Below the pieces are notes generated by a model that saw nothing but the letters and a program-made list of their open reading frames with translations, searched no databases and was not told where the DNA came from. From the NCBI GenBank assembly GCA_031268195.1, contig JAIRXQ010000084.1, forward strand, positions 1-50,655: a stretch of DNA of 50,655 nucleotides, in the 5' to 3' direction. Position 1 is the first letter of the stretch. Every line of letters begins with the position of its first letter. This document shows, in pieces, positions 1-9,600 of the stretch. The position numbers and the translations under genes were made by a program. The DNA comes from Azoarcus sp. (GTDB taxonomy: Bacteria > Pseudomonadota > Gammaproteobacteria > Burkholderiales > Rhodocyclaceae).

Positions 1-136
1 CCCAGTTGAGCAACGTCTGGCCTGCCACGCCCAGCGTCCTGGCCACGCTCGCCTGACTTTGTCCGCCTTCGACCAGACGCACCGCTTCCTGCTTGAATTC
101 GTACGTGTAACGCGCACGATTCGCTGTGTTCGTCAT
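1..136 (-). CDS. IS3-family transposase OrfA, N-terminal part
   Basis: This is a partial gene cut by the window edge; about 45 codons are visible. The protein starts MTNTANRARYTYEFKQEAV and continues with a helix-turn-helix containing GGQSQASVARTLGV and QTLLNW, typical of the HTH_Tnp_1 domain of IS3 OrfA proteins. These bind the element's ends and, after programmed frameshifting into OrfB, form the transposase. The start at 136 is supported by a strong ribosome site (AAGGAGAA) just upstream. Whether the element is intact cannot be judged. Confidence 0.85.
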   Translation of the reverse strand, partial: MTNTANRARYTYEFKQEAVRLVEGGQSQASVARTLGVAGQTLLNW

Positions 137-198
137 CTCATTCTCCTTGCTTTGATTACATCACATCGCAAGGGATACGTTTTTCGGGGGCAAGGTCA
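1..198 (-). mobile_element. Edge of an IS3-family insertion sequence (left end of window)
   Basis: The first 136 bases encode the start of an IS3-type OrfA on the minus strand. About 60 bp upstream of its ATG the minus strand reads TGACCTTGCCCCCG, a TG-starting, C-rich stretch resembling IS3-family (IS2-like) terminal inverted repeats. I therefore place the element boundary near 198. The rest of the element lies outside the window, so the other inverted repeat and any target duplication cannot be seen. The boundary is inference; the OrfA identity is stronger. Confidence 0.6.
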
Positions 199-369
199 CC
201 GCCACACATCGACCCACGCCCCCGCTACCCGCCCGCCAGTCAGACGAACTCCGCGTTTCCGGAACAGGCCCCGACGCTCCGACAACGCCCCGGTGCGCAC
301 TTGTCCCGCGCGTCGGCGACGAATTTCCGAACTCCGATGCCGAGCTTCCGAACCCCATCATCCGAGTTC

Positions 370-3300
370 TTAACCTTTATGTTGGCCAATCCAGCGCGCG
401 AAATCATCCACGCACGTAAACACCACTGGCACGACCAGCAAACTCAATATCGTCGAGCTCACCAGACCGCCGATTACCGTGAGCGCCATCGGCGCGCGGA
501 AGCTGGTGTCGGCTTCGCCCAGTCCGAGGGCGAGCGGCAACATGCCCGCGCCCATAGCAACGGTGGTCATCACGATGGGGCGGGCGCGCTTGCGGCAGGC
601 GTCGAGCAGCGCCTCGGCGCGGGAGAGGCCCTGCTCGATCTGGGCGGTGATCGCGTATTCGACGAGCAGAATCGAATTTTTGGTGGCGATGCCCATCAGC
701 ATGAGGATGCCGATCAGGGAGGGCATCGACAGCGCCGTGTGGGTCAGCAGCAGCGCGGCGAACGCGCCGCCGGCCGACAGGGGCAGGGCGGTGAGTAAGG
801 TGACAGGTTGCAGGAAGCTCTTGAAGAGCAGCACCAGCACCGTGTAGATGCACAGGATGCCGGTGAAGATGGCCAGCCCGAAGCTGGTAAACAGCTCGGC
901 CATGATCTCGGCATCGCCTACTTCACCGATTTTCAGGCCGGCGGGCAACGCCCGCACCGACGGCAGACCGGGGACGAGCGCCGAGAGCTCGCCCATTGTT
1001 TTACTGCCCAGCTCGATTTCGAGTCGTACGCTGCGGGCGCGGTCAAAGCGCATGATCTGCGCCGGGCCGGCCGCCAGTTCCAGTGTGGCGATTTCGCCTA
1101 GCATCACCGGGCCGCGCGCGCCGGGCAGGGTGAGGCGTTCGAGGATGGACAGATCCTGCCGTGCGTCATCGGACAGGCGTACGAGAATCGGCACTTGCCG
1201 TTGCAGCAGGTTCAGCTTGGCGAGCGCCACGTCGTAGTCCCCGAGCGTGGCGATGCGCAGGGTTTCCACGATGGCGCGGCTGGTGACGCCGAGATCGGCG
1301 GCGCGGGCGAAATCGGGGCGTACCGCGATTTCGGGGCGGATGAGGCTGGCGCTGGATTTGACATTACCCAGATTGGGGACGGCGCGCAGATCGCGTTCGA
1401 TGGCGAGCGCAGCCTCGTTCAAGGCTTTCGGATCATCGCCCGAAACCGAGAGCACGAAATGTTCGCGCGAATTGCCCAGCCCGACCTTGAAGCGCGTGCC
1501 GGGCAGAGAAGCGAGCGCGGCGCGGATGTCGTGCTCGATGATCTGCTTGCGCGGACGCTTGCCGCGCGGATCGAGCAAGATGGTGAGCGTGGCCTTTCTC
1601 ACGTCGGCGCCAGCCAGCAGCGCCGCGAACGGGTCGGCCCCGGCGCTGCCGCCGCCGATCGTGGTGTGGATGCGGCGCACGTGCCCGAGGCCCATCAGGC
1701 GGCGGCGGGCTTGCTCGGCCACGGCGCGGGTTTGTTCCAGAGCCGCGCCGGGGGCGAGTTCCAGATAGACCTGCGTCTGTGAATTGTCGTCGCCGGGCAT
1801 GAAGCCTTCGGGCAGTGTCGGGATCAGCGCCACCGCGGCAAGGAAGAATGCGCCCGAACACAGCAGAGTGATCTTGCGATGGGTGAGGCACCATTCGGCT
1901 TTGTGCGCATACCAGCGCACCCAGCCCGGCGCGCCGTGCCCGCTGTCGAACGGTCGCAGCCAGTTGGCCGCCAGCACCGGCGTAATCATGCGTGCGACCA
2001 CGAGTGACATCACCACGGCGAGCGTTGCCGTCCAGCCGAATTGCTTGAAGAACAGACCTGCGATGCCGTCCATGAACGCAGTGGGCAGGAAGACGGCGAC
2101 CAGCGCAAACGTGGTGGCGACCACCGCCAGCCCGATTTCCGCTGTGGCCTCGATCGCCGCCTGCCGGGGCGTCTTGCCCATGCGCAGATGACGCACGATG
2201 TTCTCGATTTCGACGATGGCGTCATCGACCAGGATGCCGATCACCAGCGACAGGGCGATCAACGTGACGAGGTTGATCGTGTAGCCGAAAAGGTCGATGC
2301 CGAAAAGGGCCGGAATCGCGGACAACGGCAGGGCGAGCGCCGAAATGAGCGTGGCGCGCGCATCGCGCAGGAACAAAAAGACGACGAACACAGCAAGCAG
2401 CGCGCCTTCGTAGAGCAGGCGCATGGAGCCGTCGTACTCCTCTTGCACCGGCGCGACGAAATCGAACGCCTCGGTGAGTTCGAGATCGGGATTGGCGGCG
2501 AGGATGCGCTTTAATTCGGCGCGCACGCCCGCGCCGACTTCGAGTTCGCTCTCGTGCAGGCTGCGCGACACCTCGAAGCTCACCACCGGCTTGCCGTCGA
2601 GGAAGGCGAGCACACGCCGCTCGGCCACAGTGTCCTCCACCGTCGCCACATCGGAGAGGCGAATGCGGCGCGCCTCCGGGAGCGCGATCTGCAAATTCGC
2701 GAGTTCTTCGGCGGAACCGACGTTGGCAAGCGTGCGCACCGGCTGCTCGCCGTTGCCGAGATCGGCGCGGCCGCCCGCGCGCTCGATCTGTACTTGCTGG
2801 ATCTGGTGTGAAATTTCCGTCGCCGTCGCATCGAGCGCCTGCAAGCGCAGCGGATCGAGCGTGACGCGAATCTCGCGCGAGACGCCGCCGACGCGCTTGA
2901 CCTCGCCCACGCCCTTGACCGTGAGCAGCCGCCGCGAGAGCTCATTGTCGACGAACCACGACAACGCCTCGTCGTCGCGCCGTTGCGAGGCGATGGTGTA
3001 AGCGAGGATCGGTTGCGAAGCCATGTCGACGCGGTTGACCACCGGGTCGAGCAAGTCGGCGGGCAGCTCGGCGCGCACGCGCGAGACGGCCGAGCGCACA
3101 TCATCGACCGCCTCCTGCAAGGGCTTCTCCAGCCGGAACTCGATGAGCATCGCCACCGTGCCATCCTGAATCGAGGTCGTGATGTGCTTCAAGCCCCGCA
3201 CGGTGGCAATGGAATCCTCGATTCTGCGCGCCACATCGTGTTCGAGCTGTCCCGGCGCGGCCCCCGGCAGCGTCGCCGACACCGACACCATCGGCAGGTC

Positions 3301-3426
3301 GATGTCGGGGAAGTTCTGGACTTTCATGCGCTGGAAAGCCATCACCCCGGCAACGCACAGCAGCACGAACAGCATGATGGGGGGGATCGGATTGCGGATC
3401 GACCAGGCCGAAACGTTCCAGTTCAT
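370..3426 (-). CDS. RND efflux transporter permease (HAE-1/AcrB-like)
   Basis: Inner-membrane proton-driven pump subunit of about 1018 residues, the normal size for the AcrB/MdtBC family. It opens MNWNVSAWSIRNP with a first membrane helix, followed by a large periplasmic domain. The TM4 segment VIGILVDDAIVEIENI carries the paired aspartates used for proton relay. A second membrane block (GGAFAALLLTHTALSM, GIATKNSILLVEYA) matches the internal duplication of the family. I chose the ATG at 3426 because homologues begin at MN..AWSIRNP; a GTG at 3444 is also possible. The adaptor gene ends 34 bp upstream, so the two form an operon. No outer-membrane factor is next to them. Substrate is unknown. 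Confidence 0.93.
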   Translation of the reverse strand: MNWNVSAWSIRNPIPPIMLFVLLCVAGVMAFQRMKVQNFPDIDLPMVSVSATLPGAAPGQLEHDVARRIEDSIATVRGLKHITTSIQDGTVAMLIEFRLEKPLQEAVDDVRSAVSRVRAELPADLLDPVVNRVDMASQPILAYTIASQRRDDEALSWFVDNELSRRLLTVKGVGEVKRVGGVSREIRVTLDPLRLQALDATATEISHQIQQVQIERAGGRADLGNGEQPVRTLANVGSAEELANLQIALPEARRIRLSDVATVEDTVAERRVLAFLDGKPVVSFEVSRSLHESELEVGAGVRAELKRILAANPDLELTEAFDFVAPVQEEYDGSMRLLYEGALLAVFVVFLFLRDARATLISALALPLSAIPALFGIDLFGYTINLVTLIALSLVIGILVDDAIVEIENIVRHLRMGKTPRQAAIEATAEIGLAVVATTFALVAVFLPTAFMDGIAGLFFKQFGWTATLAVVMSLVVARMITPVLAANWLRPFDSGHGAPGWVRWYAHKAEWCLTHRKITLLCSGAFFLAAVALIPTLPEGFMPGDDNSQTQVYLELAPGAALEQTRAVAEQARRRLMGLGHVRRIHTTIGGGSAGADPFAALLAGADVRKATLTILLDPRGKRPRKQIIEHDIRAALASLPGTRFKVGLGNSREHFVLSVSGDDPKALNEAALAIERDLRAVPNLGNVKSSASLIRPEIAVRPDFARAADLGVTSRAIVETLRIATLGDYDVALAKLNLLQRQVPILVRLSDDARQDLSILERLTLPGARGPVMLGEIATLELAAGPAQIMRFDRARSVRLEIELGSKTMGELSALVPGLPSVRALPAGLKIGEVGDAEIMAELFTSFGLAIFTGILCIYTVLVLLFKSFLQPVTLLTALPLSAGGAFAALLLTHTALSMPSLIGILMLMGIATKNSILLVEYAITAQIEQGLSRAEALLDACRKRARPIVMTTVAMGAGMLPLALGLGEADTSFRAPMALTVIGGLVSSTILSLLVVPVVFTCVDDFARWIGQHKG

Positions 3427-3460
3427 GGCGGCTCGCCCGGTCACGGTGCGCGCGCGGCGC

Positions 3461-4567
3461 TCATTGCTGCGCGACGCCTTTGTCCGGCGCGGGCGCCATA
3501 TCGTCGAGCGCCGTCACCCGGTCGCCGTCGTTGAGAAACCCCGCGCCCGCCGCCACCACCTTGTCGTCGCGCTGGATACCGCCGAGGATTTCCACCCGCG
3601 CGCCGATGCGCCGCCCGGTGGCGACTTTCTCCTGTCGCACCGAACCGTCATCCTGCATGTGGAACACGTAGCTGAACGCCTCGCGCGCCACCACCGCCTG
3701 AAGCGGCACGGTCAGCGCCGGGCTTGCGCCGAGATCGAATTCGCCGCGCGCAAACATACCGGGGCGAATGGCGGCATCCGGCGGCAGATCGACATAAACC
3801 AGCCCCGTGCGCGTACGGGCATTGACCGTCGGCGCGACCATGCGCACCGTGCCGTCTACCATGCGGCCGTCCGCGAGCACGAGCCGCGCCGCCGCGCCCG
3901 CCGCGATGCGTTCGAGCTCGGCGTCGGTCAATTCCGCGCGCCACTCCATGCGTCCTTTGCGGATCAGGCGGAACAGCTCCCCGCCCGGCCCGAACACCGC
4001 GCCCACCGTGGCGCTGCGCGCCGAAATCACACCGTCGTCCGGCGCGAGCACGCGCGTGCGCGTCAGCCGCAGCCGTTGCGCCGCCAGCGCGGCCCGTGCC
4101 GCGGCCGCCTGCGCCAGCGCCGCCTGCTCGTTGGTGAGATATTGCGTCACCGCCTGCTCGCTCATCGCACCGCTGCCGCGCAGCTCCCGCGCCCGCGCCG
4201 CATTGTCCCGCGCGGCGGCGACGCTTGCCGCGGCCTGTGCCAGCGCCGCCTCCGCCTGCGCCACGTCGATCTTCACCGTCTCGGCATCGAACACCGCCAG
4301 CACCTGCCCGGCCTTCACCGCCTCGCCCACGTCCGCCCGCACCTGCGCCAGCCGCAATGCCTGCACATCGGAACCGATCACCGCCTCCTGCCATGCCTCG
4401 ATGTTCCCGTTCGCCGTAATCCGGATCGGCCAGTGCAAAACAGTGGGCCGCACCACCGTCACCGCCAGCGCCGGGCGTGGCGCGGCGGCCGGCTCGTCAT
4501 GCGAGCCGCAGCCTGCAAACGAGGCGGCGCACGACAGCAGGAGGCAGAGGCGGAAAGTCTTGCGCAT
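3461..4567 (-). CDS. RND efflux periplasmic adaptor (membrane fusion) lipoprotein
   Basis: A 368-residue periplasmic adaptor subunit that would bridge the downstream RND permease to an outer-membrane channel. The N-terminus MRKTFRLCLLLSCAASFAGC is a signal peptide ending in a lipobox-like FAGC, so the mature protein is probably lipid-anchored. A biotinyl-lipoyl-like half motif (IEAWQEAVIGSDVQALRLA), an alanine-rich helical hairpin (about residues 105-170) and a returning barrel-sandwich segment (TRTRVLAPDDGVISARSAT) are in the expected order. It is first in a two-gene operon with the permease. No regulator gene is adjacent. Confidence 0.92.
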   Translation of the reverse strand: MRKTFRLCLLLSCAASFAGCGSHDEPAAAPRPALAVTVVRPTVLHWPIRITANGNIEAWQEAVIGSDVQALRLAQVRADVGEAVKAGQVLAVFDAETVKIDVAQAEAALAQAAASVAAARDNAARARELRGSGAMSEQAVTQYLTNEQAALAQAAAARAALAAQRLRLTRTRVLAPDDGVISARSATVGAVFGPGGELFRLIRKGRMEWRAELTDAELERIAAGAAARLVLADGRMVDGTVRMVAPTVNARTRTGLVYVDLPPDAAIRPGMFARGEFDLGASPALTVPLQAVVAREAFSYVFHMQDDGSVRQEKVATGRRIGARVEILGGIQRDDKVVAAGAGFLNDGDRVTALDDMAPAPDKGVAQQ

Positions 4568-4744
4568 GGTTCCAGTAACAGGGTCTCAATGAGTCTGGGC
4601 GGCGAAGGGTTCCCCCATTGGCGCGAACGGCGCGGCGGTGCGCCGGCGGGCGCGCCCTGGAGAGGAAGGAATTTACCGTGTTTGCCGATTGTGCGCCTCT
4701 CGTTTTCCGAATAGGAAATGAGGAATGAGCGGCATGAGAAGCAG

Positions 4745-4870
4745 GCAGCGCCGCGACTCCTTCCGTCTCGCCTTCGGCGAGCTACCTTCCTCAAGGAGGA
4801 AGGCACTATCTGGCCTCCATCTTCGAGGGAAGTGGCGCGCGGCGAAGCCGCGGGACGGAGGGAGTGGGGG
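4745..4870. repeat. Compound palindromic intergenic element
   Basis: The 322-bp gap between the efflux operon and the glycosylation block holds no convincing gene, but nested inverted repeats are visible. CTCGCC-TTC-GGCGAG lies at 4767-4781, and CCTTCCTC-AAG-GAGGAAGG (8-bp perfect stem) at 4785-4803. An outer pair, ACTCCTTCCGTC near 4756 and GACGGAGGGAGT near 4856, is complementary with one mismatch. The whole could fold as a cruciform-like unit, as REP/MITE-type intergenic repeats do. Copy number elsewhere cannot be seen. Confidence 0.5.
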
Positions 4871-4889
4871 CGAAGTGGGCGGGCCCCCT

Positions 4890-5816
4890 TCACCGCAACG
4901 GATTCATGTAAATCTCCCCGAACAGCTCGGCGAATTCCCGCCGCCGCGCCGCGCACTCCGGGTCGAGTAGCAGGCATTGCCGATAGAACTCCTTTGCCTC
5001 GGGCACGTGATCGGTCCGGAAGGCGAGCAGGGCCGCCGCGTACAGGATGGGAACCTGGAAAAAATCATAGGACAGCGCGTTTTTCGCCGCTTGCAGGCCC
5101 GCTTCGTATCGATCCTCCCGGATGCATGTTTCCACGATGTGGGCATGATCGGCGTCCGGCATCGCCTCGGGAGAGGATTTGCGCAGCACGACGGTATGGC
5201 CGTTGCCGACTTTGCCGTCGGTTTCTTCCACCGCCTCCACGCAGAACGTCGCCAGTTTTTCGCGGTTGATCCAGTTGATGAGCCGCAGCATCGATTGCAG
5301 GGAATAGCGGTAGTAGTGCTCGCGCCAGCCGTGCGACGGCGCGGGATAGCTCTCGATGGTGCGCGCTTCCCTGTACGCGGCGATCAGTTCATCCAGCGAG
5401 GTGAGCGGCAAAAAGATGTCGAATTGCATCTCCGCCGTTCGCTTGGGAAAAATGCAGAAAAAAATCCCGCCTTCCTTCAGTACGCGGGCGGATTCCACAA
5501 AAGCGGCGACCGGGTTCGGCTCGTGCTCGATGACGTGGGAGCTGATGACGTAATCGAGGCTGGCCGCATCGAACGGGATGTGCTGGAAATCGCCTACCTC
5601 GTCGACTCGTGCGACATGTTGGGTGTAATGCAGCTGCTCGTTCACATATTTTTGATAGTCCTCCAGATCGCGCGGATGCAGGAAACGCACGCCATCGCTC
5701 GGCGCCACGTTCGGGCAATCCGGTAGCCCGAACGGGTTGTGCAGGGCGGCGCCCAGCTCGATGCCTTTGCCGGTGCAATATTTGAACGCCAGTGGATGCG
5801 GCGGGAAAACCTTCAC
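4890..5816 (-). CDS. SAM-dependent methyltransferase with C-terminal helical repeat
   Basis: A 308-residue protein. The N-terminal half has a class I SAM-methyltransferase core: motif I GKGIELGAALHNPFGL near residue 17, acidic and hydrophobic core IPFDAASLDYVISSHVIEHE and RVLKEGGIFFCIFP. Residues about 225-300 look like TPR-type helices (EAGLQAAKNALSYD, EAKEFYRQCLLLDPEC). The start overlaps the glycosyltransferase stop by 4 bp (ATGA), so the two are translationally coupled. As last gene of the glycan block it probably methylates a sugar of the flagellin glycan; the substrate is inference. Confidence 0.8.
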   Translation of the reverse strand: MKVFPPHPLAFKYCTGKGIELGAALHNPFGLPDCPNVAPSDGVRFLHPRDLEDYQKYVNEQLHYTQHVARVDEVGDFQHIPFDAASLDYVISSHVIEHEPNPVAAFVESARVLKEGGIFFCIFPKRTAEMQFDIFLPLTSLDELIAAYREARTIESYPAPSHGWREHYYRYSLQSMLRLINWINREKLATFCVEAVEETDGKVGNGHTVVLRKSSPEAMPDADHAHIVETCIREDRYEAGLQAAKNALSYDFFQVPILYAAALLAFRTDHVPEAKEFYRQCLLLDPECAARRREFAELFGEIYMNPLR

Positions 5817-6649
5817 CGGCGCGCTCGCTTCAGCGTGGCGTTCGCTCGCTCGCCCGCTCGCTCACTCACTCGCCGTGCCTTCAACGCCGCGCGCTGGAAA
5901 ACTTCCTGTCGCCATTCCGCGATGAGCGCGCGATGGTCGGCAAACAGGCCGTGCGCTCCTTTTATTTTCCCGACTGGCGCGGGTGGATCGGACAGGGCGT
6001 CCCGGTGTTTTTCCAGAAAGCGGCGGCCGTATTCCGCATGCTGTTCGTCGTACTGGCCCAGAGAGGTGTGAATGAGCGGAATGTCGCAGCACACGCCGAT
6101 TTTTTTCCCCGCGCGCCACGCCGAGAAGCTGAAATCGAGATCGTAGAGGTGAAATCCATCGAACCTGCTTTCGTCGAAACCGATTTCTTCCGCGACTTCG
6201 CGCCGCGCCATGATGCACAGCCCGTCGATGGCCCGGATGTCATCGACCACGGGCCACGGTTCGGTGTTCCATATGCTCAGACTCAGGCTCCGGGGGTGGG
6301 CGTGCGCGATGGCGCCACAAATCCAGGGGAGTCCCGCGCACCACCAGATGGCGTTGACCAGCTTGCGGGCGCCCGCGAAACCGAGGAGGTCGAAGGTTTC
6401 CAGACGGCGGGCGATCTTGCCCGCGAAATCGTCGTCAAGGATCAGGATGTCGTCGTGCGAAAAGATCACGATGTCGCCCTGCGTCAGTTGCAGGCCCCGG
6501 TTGTAGCCTGCCGCGAGCGATGTGGCGTCGTGAATGCCGACGATTTCATGCGGCACGCCCGCGAGCAGATGTTCATAACAGGCGCTGGCCTGGGCGAATT
6601 TCAGCGGCTCGATGCTGCAAATCACCACTGAAAAAAAGTGTTCGCTCAT
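5813..6649 (-). CDS. Family 2-type glycosyltransferase (StrF-like)
   Basis: A 278-residue glycosyltransferase with a GT-A type core. It begins MSEHFFSVVICSIEP, followed by YNRGLQLTQGDIVIFSHDD and ILDDDF, which supply the nucleotide-sugar and metal-binding acidic residues. The later segment DDIRAIDGLCIMARREV is the acceptor-side motif typical of the StrF-like Glyco_tranf_2_5 family. The start at 6649 overlaps the preceding stop by 4 bp (ATGA). It lies between the fused methyltransferase/TPR gene and a further methyltransferase, so it probably extends the same glycan. Confidence 0.82.
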   Translation of the reverse strand: MSEHFFSVVICSIEPLKFAQASACYEHLLAGVPHEIVGIHDATSLAAGYNRGLQLTQGDIVIFSHDDILILDDDFAGKIARRLETFDLLGFAGARKLVNAIWWCAGLPWICGAIAHAHPRSLSLSIWNTEPWPVVDDIRAIDGLCIMARREVAEEIGFDESRFDGFHLYDLDFSFSAWRAGKKIGVCCDIPLIHTSLGQYDEQHAEYGRRFLEKHRDALSDPPAPVGKIKGAHGLFADHRALIAEWRQEVFQRAALKARRVSERAGERANATLKRARR

Positions 6650-9600
6650 GCCAACTCTCCCACGGCGCATCGGGGCGCTTGCCGCGCCAGGGCGCGCAGG
6701 GCGTCCGCAAAGCCGCGCGCGAAGGCGGCCGGGTCGGCGAGGCCGCGTGACTTCATCCGTTCGCGCAGCAACGGGTCGGGGGCCGGCGCGCCTTGCGCGG
6801 CGAGCTGGCGCGCCAGTTCGACGTAGTGCGCCGTGTTCGCGGCGATCCATTCCGGTTTGTCCAGCGCCCGCAGCAATGCCGACGGACGCCGCGACCAGGG
6901 CAGGGCGCTGTCGAGCGCAATGCACGGCCGGCCCATCCAGAGTGCGGCGGGCAAGGCCGGGCCGCCGTCGTCGATCGCTGGCGCGAGGCCGATGTCCGCG
7001 CGCCACCACAGGCGGCACAATTCCTCACGGTTGCTGGCGGACACAAAGCGGAGGCGTTCCGGCGCCACGTCCGCGCGCTCGAACAGGGTGCGGATGCGCG
7101 CCGGCGCGGCAGCGGGCAGCGTGCCGGTATTGAGCAGGAGCAATGCGTCGGGGCTGGCGTTGAGCACTTCGGCGAACGTGTGCCAACTCTGCGCGCCGAC
7201 CCGGCCGATCGGCGTCAGGCAGGCGAACACCGGGCATGCGTGGCTGCGCCGGGCAGATGCCGCGACAGGTAAATCAGGAAAATGGGCCACTTCGCCCAGG
7301 CCCGGCAGCGGCACGGTGGGGAAATCCGTCCCCACGCCGAGCGCCTCCCCGGCCAGCGTGGCGCAGCCCGGCAAGACGGACGGCATGGGCGTGGCGCTCC
7401 ACAGCAGTTTACAGGGGACCCGCGCCTGCGCGAACACGGTCAACATCTGGCGCGGGCCGTAGGCGTCGAGGTCGATCAGGATGTCCGGCGCGTGTTCATG
7501 GAGGAGGGCGAGCACGGACTGCTCGTCCTGACCGACCACGGGCAGGATATGCTCGACGAGCAGATAGTCGATGTCGGTCGCCTGCGGCCCACCTATTGGA
7601 AGAGAGGAATGCGGGTCGTTGAGCACCAGCATTGGCACGAATTCGTTCCCTGGCAGATGGGACAGGAGCGGCGCCAGTTGCCCGCGCCATGTTTCGCGCG
7701 TGACATCGCTCACGATGAATGCGATGCGTACTGGCGCAGCGTATTTGTCTGGATATCGCGGCGCATCGCCGCCCGTCCCGGAGCAGGCCGGAAACGCTGC
7801 GGCGAGGCGATCCTGAACCTTGCCGAGCGCGGCGACGAAGCGCTCGCCGCGGCTGTCCAGCAAGGCCAGGCCGTGCGCCATGAGCAGGTCGCTTTCCAGG
7901 CGGGTGGAAAAACGTTCGAGGGCCTGCGTGAGCCCATCGAGGTCGCCGCGCTGCGCCAACAGGTCGATGAGAGTGTAGCGGATGGCCTCCCCTGCGGGCG
8001 TCGTTGCGTTGGCCGCCCCCTCCAGGAGAGCAATCGCCTCCTCGCCTTCTCCGCTCAGGAACAGACTTTGCGCCAGCGCCGGGTAAGCGGACCAAAGATC
8101 CGGCTGCCTGGCCAATGCTTCCCGCAAATACTGTGCGGCGGGCACGGGAAGATTTGCCTTCAGAAAACCCTCGCCAATGGCTGCTTGCAGCTCGGCGCGT
8201 TCGGGCGCGAGCGCCTGAACACAAGTCATGAATTGGTGCGCGCCGTCGGTCAGCCCTTGACGAGCGCAGAGGATGGCCAGCCATGCGGGCGGTAAAGGGT
8301 CTTGCGGGAAACGGCGCAGGAGATCGGAGAAGACAGCCGTCGCCTGCTCGAAGCAATCGTGCCGATAGGCTTCGATGCCGCGGGAGAGGAGATTTTCCCG
8401 TTCGCTTGCGGTGTCGGGCCGTTCGGCGCTGCCCACGCAGGCGGCCCTGGCGCTGGCGAATTCCAGCAATCGGTTCTCGATCCGGTACTCTGCGCCTATC
8501 CTCGCCACGTTGCACTCGGTTCCCGTCGTCATATTGACGAAAGGTGCGCGTTTGGGCGCCCTGTAGCGGGTGATGGCGCAGATGGAATCGTAAAAAGCGA
8601 CGCTGGCGATTTCCTCGCGGTACATCGACAGGAATGGAATGGCCTCTGGTCCGCGCTGGGGGGCAATTTCCGTCAGATGATCGCCGTTGAGTCCGTCGAC
8701 GAAACGTTTGAAAAATTCAATGGCGGAATCGTGTTTGCCAAAACCCCCGCCGTATTGCTTCCAATAGGCGGTCAGCAAGTCCTCCACGACGTAGACCCCG
8801 CCCGGCTGCAATTTCTTGAACAGGTTGAGGAAGGCGGCGGCGATGTCCGCCTGCATGTGGGAGCCGTCGTCGAGAATGACATCGAAACGCACGTCCTTGA
8901 ACACAGTATTGATGAAATCGAGATCGGTGGCGCTACCGAGGTGGAACTGAATGCCGTCGCCGAATTCGAGCGCCTGACAGGCGGGGTTGATGTCGATGCC
9001 GTGGATCTCCGAACCGGGCGGCAGGTAATCTTTCCAGATTTGCAGCGAACCGCCGTTCTGCACACCGATTTCGAGCAAGGTGAGCGGTTTGCCCGCATCG
9101 AGATGGCTGGCGAAAATGCGGTCGTAGAGAAATGGATAGTGCGTCACCTTGTAGGCAACGTAACCGCGATGCCGGGCGTAAACGTCGCAATATTCGCGTC
9201 GTTGCCATGATGCGTCACGTACGGGTTCGTCGTGTGTGGATGCGTCGCGTGAGGCTTGGGCGGCTGCGGATGGCGCGGACGGGGCCAGCAACGCCGCGCC
9301 GAGCTGTTTCTTGTATCGGTCGAGCTCCTCGTTCAGCGCCGCGATTTGCCGGCGGTTCTCGGCCAACAGCTTGTCCTTGCTATTGAGCGGCTCTAAATTG
9401 GCGATGCCTTCCGCGCCGCGCGTGAAGCCATTGAAGTACGCCGTGCCGCGCGTCATCATGCGTTGCGGATAGTGGTCGACGTAGCTTGCATCCTTCAGGA
9501 AGACGCCTACGAAGTCATGCCATCCGGTTTCGCAGCGCGCTCCGACGAAGGATTCAAGTAACACCGCATCGACGCCGTTGCGCTGCCCCCACGCCGCCAG

